40,343 nt of DNA, from contig JAKLLS010000017.1 in assembly GCA_022014155.1 (NCBI GenBank), forward strand, positions 1 through 40,343, in the 5' to 3' direction. The notes under the pieces are model-generated. The model made no database searches and was not told the DNA's origin. It worked only from the letters and a program-made list of their open reading frames with translations. Position 1 is the first letter of the stretch. Each line of letters starts with the position of its first letter. A program made the position numbers and the translations under genes. The DNA comes from Marinobacter sp. (GTDB lineage: Bacteria; Pseudomonadota; Gammaproteobacteria; Pseudomonadales; Oleiphilaceae). This document shows, one piece after another, positions 33,465-40,343 of the stretch.

Positions 33465-34256
33465 ATGTTCTCAACGCGTTTTCGATGCGGGAAGCCGCTG
33501 GCTTGTCTCGCTCTTCTGTTTGTATTGTCCGGGTGCTCAGCGGACCGTTATTTTATGGTGCCCAAGGAAAATCTGGACAAACTTAACGGTTCTGTTCAAT
33601 CCCAACGTGCCACTCTGGTTACTATGGAGGGAAACGCCACGGCCCGGCACGACAAACTGCTGGAAATCAATAACACCTCCACCCGGAGCATCCTGGAGGC
33701 CATCGAGCAGAAAATCGAAAAACCCAAGTGTCCTCCGGTCACAGCACAGGCATGCCCCTCAGTCAGAGACTTGCAGACGAAAGGCCGCGCAGACAGGTTG
33801 AAAGGCAAGCTCATTGTCGGTGAACTGGAAAAGTTCTATCTGGCGGGCCCCGGCCTTGTTTATAACGCCCGTATAGACAGCGGCGCCGAAACGTCATCCA
33901 TTGACGCACGCAACATCACGAAGTTCGAACGTGACGGCAGTAATTGGGTTCGCTTTGAAGTCCCGGTTCCGGGTAGCGAAGAATACGTGACCATGGAAAA
34001 AGAAGTGTCCCGCCGCGTCAGAATCATCCAGTCCAGCGCGGACGAAGCAGACCGACGAGTGGTGGTCGATCTCCAGTTCGCCATAGGGGATCACCAGCAA
34101 GTAGCGGAATTCACCCTGACCGACCGTCGACACCTGTCACACAACGTCTTGATCGGGCGGAATGTACTCCGGGACATGATGCTCATCGACGTTGGCAAGG
34201 AGTTTGCGACCGAACTGCCAGCATCACTCACCAACACCAACGGGGATGACTCGTGA
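33465..34256 (+). CDS. Retropepsin-like aspartic protease lipoprotein (Zn_protease / RloA group)
   Basis: A 263-residue lipoprotein: LACLALLFVLSGC places the lipidated residue at Cys24. A helical linker follows (about 30-100), then a retropepsin-like domain. The catalytic-type DSGAETSS motif holds Asp138, and RDMMLIDVGKEF is typical of the group once named ATP-dependent zinc protease (COG4067). The next two genes, overlapping by 4 and 1 bp, are its usual partners: a 7TM inactive transglutaminase and an ATP-grasp ligase. Such trios have been tied to osmotic stress tolerance; the substrate is unknown. Confidence 0.85.
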   Translation: MFSTRFRCGKPLACLALLFVLSGCSADRYFMVPKENLDKLNGSVQSQRATLVTMEGNATARHDKLLEINNTSTRSILEAIEQKIEKPKCPPVTAQACPSVRDLQTKGRADRLKGKLIVGELEKFYLAGPGLVYNARIDSGAETSSIDARNITKFERDGSNWVRFEVPVPGSEEYVTMEKEVSRRVRIIQSSADEADRRVVVDLQFAIGDHQQVAEFTLTDRRHLSHNVLIGRNVLRDMMLIDVGKEFATELPASLTNTNGDDS

Positions 34257-35770
34257 CTTCCCGCTCCCGAATTCCATTTTTCACTGCCATTGCTCTGCTG
34301 ATTGTAGCCGGAACAGCTATGGCGATCTGGCGCCATATAGAACTCGGTATACCCTGGCTCACAGGAGAACAACGCCCGGTCTGGATGGTGGAAGCCAGGG
34401 TCGATTTCAACGCCGCTGACGAACCGGTACTGGTAAGCCTGAACATCCCCGAGCAGTCCCCAGGCTTTCGCATCCTTTCAGAGCAGGCCGCATCACCGGG
34501 GTATGGTTTTTCGGTGGTCGAAAAGGAAGGGAGCCGCAGAGCCGAATGGTCTAAACGTAATGTGATAGGACCGCAAACCCTCTACTTCAAGACTCAGTTC
34601 ATTCCCGACCCGAATGCCAACCGGGACCGCCCTCGCAGGGCGCCGAAGCCGGTTTCCGTTTTCTGGGAAGAACCACAGGCAACCGCCGTACGTGAAATCC
34701 TCATCCAGGCGGAGGAACGCTCCAGCACACCGGAAAGTATGACCCGAGAGCTGATCCGCCTGATGCAACCAGATACCCAGGCACAAAACACGACACTGCT
34801 GGTCTCCGGGACCAACCACCTGGACCTCCTTGTCCGCATGCTCAACCATGCAGGCATTCCCGCGAGAACCGCCGATGGGCTCAAGCTTGAAGATGCCCGA
34901 CGACGCCAGGGACTGACTCCGTTCCTGCAGATCTATAACGGTGACGAGTGGCTTACTTTCGATCCCAAGTCCGGAGAACAGGGGCTACCGGAAGACACAC
35001 TTCTCTGGCGCCAGGGGGCGGCATCCCTGCTGGATGTGGTAGGTGGAGACGACTCCAGCGTCAGCTTTTCAATGCTGAGGCAAACCATCCCCGCCTTGCA
35101 GCTGGCTGCCATGCAATCCGAAGAGAACGGATTCGGGTTCCTGAGCCTTTACCAGCTGCCGGTGGAAGAACAGGGCATGTTCCGGATGCTACTCTTGCTG
35201 CCACTAGGCGCCCTCATGGTAGCCTTTATGCGCATTGTTATCGGCATTCGCACCTCGGGCACGTTTATGCCGGTTCTGATTGCCGTGGCGTTTGTTCAGA
35301 CCAACCTGCTTCCGGGCCTTATTGCCTTTACTTCTGTGGTTTCCATAGGTCTGCTGATGCGCGGCTATCTGTCCAGCCTGAATCTGCTGCTGGTATCACG
35401 AATATCTGCATTGATCATTCTGGTAATCTTCATCACCGCCGGCTTGAGTATTGTCGGTTACCAGATGGGCTTCAATACCGGCATGACCGTAACTTTCTTC
35501 CCGATGGTGATCATCGCCTGGACCATTGAACGCATGTCCATCCTCTGGGAAGAGGAAGGCGCTCATGAAGTCTTTGTGCAAGGTGCAGGCAGCCTGTTTG
35601 TGGCGGTTTGTGCGTTCCTGGTAATGGATGCACCGCTGTCCCGGCACCTGACCTTCAACTTCCCGGAGCTGCATTTCGTCGTGCTCGGTCTCATTCTGCT
35701 GATGGGTCAGTACACAGGCTACAAGCTGAGTGAACTTCGTCGCTTCACCCCGATGAAGGCTTACGACTGA
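34253..35770 (+). CDS. Inactive transglutaminase fused to 7TM helices
   Basis: A 505-residue membrane protein. It has an N-terminal membrane helix (about residues 8-28), a periplasmic beta-rich region, a transglutaminase-like fold (about 150-260) and then seven membrane segments from about 310 to 490 (FRMLLLLPLGALMVAFMRIV onward, including SGTFMPVLIAVAFVQTN). In the transglutaminase part, NHLDLLVRMLNHAGIPARTADG lacks the usual catalytic Cys, matching the inactive class. It probably links the periplasmic protease to the cytosolic ATP-grasp enzyme. ATGA overlap with the protease gene. Confidence 0.85.
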   Translation: MTSRSRIPFFTAIALLIVAGTAMAIWRHIELGIPWLTGEQRPVWMVEARVDFNAADEPVLVSLNIPEQSPGFRILSEQAASPGYGFSVVEKEGSRRAEWSKRNVIGPQTLYFKTQFIPDPNANRDRPRRAPKPVSVFWEEPQATAVREILIQAEERSSTPESMTRELIRLMQPDTQAQNTTLLVSGTNHLDLLVRMLNHAGIPARTADGLKLEDARRRQGLTPFLQIYNGDEWLTFDPKSGEQGLPEDTLLWRQGAASLLDVVGGDDSSVSFSMLRQTIPALQLAAMQSEENGFGFLSLYQLPVEEQGMFRMLLLLPLGALMVAFMRIVIGIRTSGTFMPVLIAVAFVQTNLLPGLIAFTSVVSIGLLMRGYLSSLNLLLVSRISALIILVIFITAGLSIVGYQMGFNTGMTVTFFPMVIIAWTIERMSILWEEEGAHEVFVQGAGSLFVAVCAFLVMDAPLSRHLTFNFPELHFVVLGLILLMGQYTGYKLSELRRFTPMKAYD

Positions 35771-36720
35771 TGGATTGGATTTCCCCCCGCGCACTGACCC
35801 GGATGGGCATGCTCAACATGAACCGGAGAAATGTCGATTACATCTCCCGGTACAATGATCGAACGTCCTATCCGTTGGTGGACAATAAGCTGAAAACCAA
35901 GCTGGTAGTGGCTGAATACGGCGTAAGCACACCCAAGCTGCTGCAACTCGTTCGCCAACAACACGAAATTCCGCACTTCCGGGAAATGGCAGAAGACCTG
36001 ACCGGCTTTGCCATAAAACCGGCCAAGGGATCCGGCGGCAAGGGCATCACCGTCATCACAGGCCGTGACGGGGATGAGTTTATCAAGGCATCCGGCGCCC
36101 GGGTGCCTGCAGCTTACCTTGAAAGGCACCTCTCCAACATACTGGCGGGATTGTACTCCCTTGCCGGGACGCCAGACGTTGCCATTGTCGAAAGTCTGGT
36201 GGAGTCCGTGCCGGGACTGGCCAAATACTCTCATCAGGGGGTCCCGGACATTCGCATTATCATCTTCCAGGGCTACCCGGTTATGGCCATGCTGAGGCTG
36301 GCAACCACCGCCTCCGATGGCAAGGCCAATCTTCACCAGGGCGCAGTCGGCGTAGGCCTGGATATCGGCACAGGGAAAAGCCTGAACTCCGTACAGTTCA
36401 ACCGACCGATCACACTACACCCGGATACAGGCCTTGCCCTGGAGAACATTGATATAGCCGACTGGGAAGAGATGCTGTCTATGGCATCCCGATGCTATGA
36501 AGCAACCGGCCTTGGCTATATGGGCGTGGATTTAGTGGTTGATATTAATGAAGGCCCGTTGTTACTGGAGTTAAACGCACGTCCGGGACTGGCCATCCAG
36601 ATGGCTAATGGCCGAGGTCTCCTGCCACGTCTGCGTGCAATCGAAAACCTCAAGCGGCATCACTTTACCCCGGAGGAGCGCGCTCGCTTCGCCATGGAAG
36701 CTTTCTCAAGTCAACAATAG
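35770..36720 (+). CDS. Alpha-L-glutamate ligase-like ATP-grasp protein (RimK-related)
   Basis: A 316-residue cytosolic ATP-grasp ligase, expected to form an amide or peptide bond using ATP. Seen: the N-terminal MNRRNVDYISRYNDRTSYPL, the nucleotide-binding AIKPAKGSGGKGITVI, VESLVESVPGL, DIRIIIFQGYPVMAMLRL and the metal-binding C-terminal GVDLVVD...LLLELNARPGLAIQ. The start overlaps the stop of the 7TM gene by one base (TGATG). Function with the preceding two genes suggests peptide tagging coupled to a protease, but no substrate is known. Confidence 0.87.
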   Translation: MDWISPRALTRMGMLNMNRRNVDYISRYNDRTSYPLVDNKLKTKLVVAEYGVSTPKLLQLVRQQHEIPHFREMAEDLTGFAIKPAKGSGGKGITVITGRDGDEFIKASGARVPAAYLERHLSNILAGLYSLAGTPDVAIVESLVESVPGLAKYSHQGVPDIRIIIFQGYPVMAMLRLATTASDGKANLHQGAVGVGLDIGTGKSLNSVQFNRPITLHPDTGLALENIDIADWEEMLSMASRCYEATGLGYMGVDLVVDINEGPLLLELNARPGLAIQMANGRGLLPRLRAIENLKRHHFTPEERARFAMEAFSSQQ

Positions 36721-36744
36721 CGCACTGACCAGAAAATGTAGGCC

Positions 36745-36780
36745 AAAAAAAACCGGAGCTCTTGAGCTCCGGTTTTTTTA
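36745..36780. terminator. Bidirectional Rho-independent terminator
   Basis: An 11-bp perfect stem (AACCGGAGCTC / GAGCTCCGGTT) with a TT loop is flanked by A6 on one side and T7 on the other. It ends both the plus-strand ATP-grasp operon and the minus-strand BCCT gene. Confidence 0.93.
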
Positions 36781-36792
36781 TTCAACCACAGA

Positions 36793-38385
36793 TTATGAAA
36801 GCTTGCCTTCCGCGATCAGCAGCTTCCGTTCATGTGTCAGGCCTTTCAACAGCCCCCACGTCATAATCAACAGAATCGCCGTGAACGGCAGCCCCGCGGA
36901 AATGGCACTCGCCTGAATGGCTCCAAGGGCGTCCTCGCCACCGCCAAAGATCAGCGCTGCTGCGATCGCACCTTCCATGATCACCCAGAAGACACGCTGG
37001 ACAGTCGGGGCATCGGTTTTACCACCGGCGGTGATGCTGTCAACTACCAGGGAACCTGAATCCGAAGAAGTCACGAAGAACACCAGCACCAGCACGATCC
37101 CGACAAAGGAGATAATGCCCGTCAGTGGCAGGTTGGCAAACATCTGGAACATGGCCAGGGACACATCGGTCAGGCCATTTTCTGCCAGCGCACCAATACC
37201 CTGCTGAATCTGCTCCAGGGCAGAGCCACCGAAGGCACTCATCCAGACAACTGTAATAACAGTCGGAATGATCAGCACTGCGGTCACGAACTCACGCACT
37301 GTGCGGCCCTTGGAAACACGGGCGATAAACATGCCGACGAACGGTGACCAGGAAATCCACCAGGCCCAGTAGAACACCGTCCAGCCGTGGAACCAGGTCT
37401 CATCTTCACGGCCAAACGGATTACTCAACGGAATAATGTTAGCCACGTAGGTGGATGACGTCACCCACAGGGTTTCAATGATGGTCATGGTAGGACCAGC
37501 AAAGATAATGAAGAATAGCAGGATGCCCGCCAACGCCATGTTGAAGTTACTGAGAATCTTCACACCGCCGTCAAGGCCACGTAACACCGAAACCAGAGCA
37601 ACCGCGGTAACGCCGGTGATGATGGCCATCTGGACATTGATACCGGACGAAATCCCGAACAGATACTCCAGGCCTGAGGCCGCCTGTTGGGCACCAAAAC
37701 CCAGAGACGTTGCAAGACCAAAAATAGTCGCAAGGACTGCCAGCACATCGATAATGTGGCCAGGCCAACCCCAAACCTTGTCACGCAGCAGCGGGAAAAA
37801 CGCCGAGCGGATAGTCAGCGGCATCCCTTTGTTGTAGGCAAAAAACGCCAGGGAAAGAGCGACTATCGCGTAGATGGCCCAAGGGTGAAGACCCCAGTGG
37901 TACATAGTGGCGCCCATCGCCATCTCATGCGCTGCGGGCGTGTTTGCTTCTACGTTAAAGGGCGTTTCATACCACCCGGTGTAATAGGCCGTTGGCTCGG
38001 CCACTGCCCAGAACATCAGGCCAATCCCCATACCAGCCGCAAACAGCATGGCGAACCAGGAGATGGTGGAAAACTCAGGTTTGGCATCCATACCGCCAAT
38101 CCGAATCTTCCCTACCGGCATAACAATAAGGGCCAGACACACCACCACGAAAACGTTGGCACTGAGCAGAAAGAACCAGTCAAAAGTGCCAATGATGTTC
38201 CATTTCGCCCCATCAAGCATTTCTTTTGACTCGGCCGGAAACATCAGCGTTCCGACAACAAAAACCACCACCAATATCGCCGTAATCGGGAATACCGGTG
38301 CATGTAGGTCGAGGCCAAAAGGATTTACATTATCCTGGCCCGCGACGTAATCCGTCTGGTACTCGTCTTTTACAACGTCGCCCAC
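36793..38385 (-). CDS. BCCT-family betaine/choline/carnitine transporter
   Basis: A 530-residue, 12-helix secondary transporter importing quaternary amines such as glycine betaine or choline, usually with Na+ or H+. The family signature lies in FYWAWWISWSPFVGMFIARVSKG, with the FAAGMGIGLMFWAVAEP segment before it. The tail is short (LTHERKLLIAEGKLS), without the long osmosensing C-terminus of BetP. The start is GTG with GGGAG upstream. Next to the osmotolerance trio it supports an osmoadaptation role. The exact substrate is not evident. Confidence 0.92.
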   Translation of the reverse strand: MGDVVKDEYQTDYVAGQDNVNPFGLDLHAPVFPITAILVVVFVVGTLMFPAESKEMLDGAKWNIIGTFDWFFLLSANVFVVVCLALIVMPVGKIRIGGMDAKPEFSTISWFAMLFAAGMGIGLMFWAVAEPTAYYTGWYETPFNVEANTPAAHEMAMGATMYHWGLHPWAIYAIVALSLAFFAYNKGMPLTIRSAFFPLLRDKVWGWPGHIIDVLAVLATIFGLATSLGFGAQQAASGLEYLFGISSGINVQMAIITGVTAVALVSVLRGLDGGVKILSNFNMALAGILLFFIIFAGPTMTIIETLWVTSSTYVANIIPLSNPFGREDETWFHGWTVFYWAWWISWSPFVGMFIARVSKGRTVREFVTAVLIIPTVITVVWMSAFGGSALEQIQQGIGALAENGLTDVSLAMFQMFANLPLTGIISFVGIVLVLVFFVTSSDSGSLVVDSITAGGKTDAPTVQRVFWVIMEGAIAAALIFGGGEDALGAIQASAISAGLPFTAILLIMTWGLLKGLTHERKLLIAEGKLS

Positions 38386-38550
38386 GGTTGGAGTCTCCCG
38401 TTCAGATTGATTACTAACAATTAAGATTCAAAGCTTTACAGGGACGTGAGTCTAGTGATTCGAACTCAAAACATCAAAGACGCATCCCATATTCGCTACC
38501 ACCTTGAGCATAGACCAAATTGCCAGATGTCGCCGTCGAAGAGAAATCGA

Positions 38551-38593
38551 TTGACGGAGTTGATGGATCTGGACTGTAAACAAGTACACTTGT
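38551..38593 (+). promoter_or_regulatory. Putative promoter and operator of the FMN-binding gene
   Basis: TTGACG (38551-38556) and TGTAAA (38575-38580) with an 18-nt spacer form a plausible promoter. An ACAAG-taca-CTTGT inverted repeat at 38580-38593 lies over the likely start of transcription and could be a repressor site. Confidence 0.4.
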
Positions 38594-38631
38594 CAGCAGT
38601 CGGGAAACGATAGATGAATAGAGAGGACGCC

Positions 38632-40275
38632 ATGGAGAAAACCACGACCTTCCCCCTGAGGTACACCACTTTTGCCTTGAGTATTGCGGGCCTGCTGATC
38701 ACCGCGCCGCTCAGCATTTTTCTGGAGGGATGGTACCTGCTGCCTCTCATTTTCGGTGCTCTCACAGCCGTCGGCACCTGGGACATGGTGCAGCGCCGGC
38801 ACACCGTCAGCCGCAACTACCCTATCCTTGCCAATTTCCGCTATGTCCTGGAGTCCATTGGCCCGGAAATCCGCCAGTACTTTATCCAATCCGATACCGA
38901 GGAGCGTCCCTTCTCCAGGGAACAACGAAGCCTCGTCTACCAACGTGCCAAGAGCGTGCTGGACAAGCGCCCTTTCGGCTCTCAATTAGGCATGTATGAG
39001 CCAGGCTACGAGTGGATAAACCACTCCCTGATCCCGACGCAACTGAACGGCAGCGATTTCCGGATTCTTATTGGTAAGCAGTGCGATAAACCCTACAGTG
39101 CCAGCGTGTTCAACATCTCGGCCATGAGTTTCGGTTCTCTCTCCGCCAATGCCATTCTCAGCCTGAACACAGGCGCCAGAATGGGCCACTTCTACCACGA
39201 TACCGGGGAAGGCTCGATTTCCCGATACCATCGTGAGCCAGGTGGTGACCTGGTGTGGGAAATTGGTTCCGGATACTTCGGTTGTCGCCATCCGGATGGC
39301 ACGTTTAACGAAGACATGTTCGTTAAAAACGCCACTCTGGATCAGGTAAAAATGATTGAGCTCAAACTGTCCCAAGGGGCAAAACCCGGCCATGGCGGCA
39401 TCTTGCCCGGCGCCAAAGTAACACCGGAAATCGCGGAAGCGAGAGGGGTACCGGCTGCTGAAGATGTGGTGTCTCCGGCAAAACACTCGGCCTTTAGTAC
39501 CCCCTTAGAAATGCTGGAATTCATCGAACGACTGAGGAATCTGTCGGGAGGCAAGCCGGTTGGCTTCAAGCTCGCTATCGGGCACCCGTGGGAGTGGTTT
39601 GCTATCGTCAAGGCCATGCTGGAAACCGGCAGGAAGCCGGATTTCATCGTCGTGGATGGCGGTGAAGGCGGCACCGGTGCTGCCCCACTGGAGTTCATCA
39701 ACCGCCTGGGCATGCCCATGAAGGAAGCTTTGCTACTGGTACACAACACGCTGGTAGGCACCAATCTGCGCGAAGACATTGCCATTGGCGCCGCTGGCAA
39801 GATCACATCCGCCTTTAACATCGCCCGCACTCTTGCCCTTGGCGCAGACTGGTGTAACGCCGCCCGCGGCTATATGTTTTCCCTGGGGTGTATTCAAGCC
39901 CAGAATTGTCATACCGGTCGCTGCCCCAGCGGGGTTGCCACGCAGGATCCCCGTCGCGGCAACAAACTGGACGTAGCCGATAAGAGTCGCCGGGTTTACA
40001 ACTATCATAAAAACACGCTGGACGCCCTCCAGAACCTCCTTGAAGCTTCCGGTCTGAACCATCCATCCGAACTGGGACCGGAGCACATCATCCAACGAAC
40101 CTCGAAGACCGAGGTTCAGTCCTATATGGACATGCTGCCCTTCCTTGAGCCAGGGGCCTTGCTGAAAGGGAAAACCGGCCTCCGTGTATTCGACAAGTAC
40201 TGGCACGAAGCTCAGCCGGACACCTTTGGACCACCGGAAATGATCATCAAGTTGCGGGAAACCAAGCTCCATTAA
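38632..40275 (+). CDS. FMN-binding glutamate synthase family protein
   Basis: A 547-residue protein with two N-terminal membrane segments (about residues 10-30 and 38-55) and a glutamate synthase central/FMN domain (about 100-520). Seen: FNISAMSFGSLSANA, the phosphate/FMN region GHGGILPGAKVTPEIA, VDGGEGGTGAAPLEF and an iron-sulfur motif CIQAQNCHTGRCPSG for a 3Fe-4S cluster. The amidotransferase domain of full GltB is absent, so it is not a standard glutamate synthase and its substrate is unknown. I prefer the ATG at 38632 with GAGGA 5 nt upstream; 38614 is the alternative. Confidence 0.88.
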   Translation: MEKTTTFPLRYTTFALSIAGLLITAPLSIFLEGWYLLPLIFGALTAVGTWDMVQRRHTVSRNYPILANFRYVLESIGPEIRQYFIQSDTEERPFSREQRSLVYQRAKSVLDKRPFGSQLGMYEPGYEWINHSLIPTQLNGSDFRILIGKQCDKPYSASVFNISAMSFGSLSANAILSLNTGARMGHFYHDTGEGSISRYHREPGGDLVWEIGSGYFGCRHPDGTFNEDMFVKNATLDQVKMIELKLSQGAKPGHGGILPGAKVTPEIAEARGVPAAEDVVSPAKHSAFSTPLEMLEFIERLRNLSGGKPVGFKLAIGHPWEWFAIVKAMLETGRKPDFIVVDGGEGGTGAAPLEFINRLGMPMKEALLLVHNTLVGTNLREDIAIGAAGKITSAFNIARTLALGADWCNAARGYMFSLGCIQAQNCHTGRCPSGVATQDPRRGNKLDVADKSRRVYNYHKNTLDALQNLLEASGLNHPSELGPEHIIQRTSKTEVQSYMDMLPFLEPGALLKGKTGLRVFDKYWHEAQPDTFGPPEMIIKLRETKLH

Positions 40276-40278
40276 AAT

Positions 40279-40322
40279 CCAGCCTAATCGCCAAAAGCCT
40301 GTTTATTTTTGGTTTGGGCTGG
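40279..40322 (+). terminator. Nested hairpin after the FMN-binding gene
   Basis: Arms CCAGCC/GGCTGG (40279-40284, 40317-40322) enclose a second pair CCAAAA/TTTTGG (40291-40296, 40307-40312). The position just after the stop suits a terminator; there is no T tract after it. The remaining 21 bases show no gene. Confidence 0.4.
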
Positions 40323-40343
40323 TGTAGACTTCGCTCCCGCTAA

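Noticed and set aside
1-40343. CRISPR arrays, tRNA/rRNA genes, intact insertion sequences or prophage genes
   Set aside because: No spaced direct repeats, tRNA-like cloverleaf, transposase or phage structural gene other than the T6SS VgrG was seen by reading.

Overview
The window looks like chromosomal sequence from a marine gammaproteobacterium, most likely Marinobacter or a close relative. This rests on gene content and protein style (glucosylglycerate operon, Pla-1/cef lipoprotein lipase, BCCT carrier, aspartic protease/7TM/ATP-grasp trio, GC-rich codon use). No rRNA or marker gene confirms it. I see no tRNA, rRNA, CRISPR array or intact insertion sequence.

Layout. 0-5.7 kb is housekeeping: glyoxalase I, DUF1853, a membrane GGDEF cyclase, an MFS-PlsC lysophospholipid fusion and a periplasmic solute-binding protein. 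5.7-12.5 kb (minus strand) is an orphan type VI secretion vgrG island: VgrG, a DUF4123 adaptor, a DUF3304 membrane protein, a Tle1/DUF2235-like protein lacking the expected catalytic Ser and His, then a split membrane-protein gene and decayed remnants. No other T6SS structural gene is present, so this is a cargo island that would depend on an apparatus encoded elsewhere. 12.6-13.6 kb is a CurA-type reductase. 13.7-20.6 kb (minus strand) is a tight six-gene operon for the compatible solute glucosylglycerate: glycerate kinase, HAD phosphatase, GT81 synthase, GH13_18 phosphorylase, a DUF3524/queuosine-mannosyltransferase-like glycosyltransferase and a quinone oxidoreductase.

20.6-32.7 kb holds SelO, class I fumarase, an enoyl-CoA hydratase/isomerase, a large Pla-1/cef lipase lipoprotein, an EF-hand protein, a CaiB/BaiF (AMACR-like) enzyme, an AraC regulator, a TPR-like periplasmic protein and RmuC. 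32.8-40.3 kb holds a small unknown protein, the aspartic protease/inactive transglutaminase-7TM/ATP-grasp trio, a BCCT transporter and an FMN-binding glutamate synthase-family protein.

Two themes join the genes. One is osmoadaptation: making and recycling glucosylglycerate, importing betaine-type solutes, and the protease/ATP-grasp trio linked to osmotic tolerance. The other is interbacterial competition through the vgrG cargo island. The most unusual observations are in that island: a Tle1-like protein with Ser-to-Asp and His-to-Ser changes; a membrane gene split exactly at a T_TTT_TTC slippery heptamer in the -1 direction; and a 30-nt exact duplication of that gene's 5' end, leading a second frameshifted small membrane ORF. 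A second point of interest is the queuosine-mannosyltransferase-like enzyme inside an osmolyte operon.
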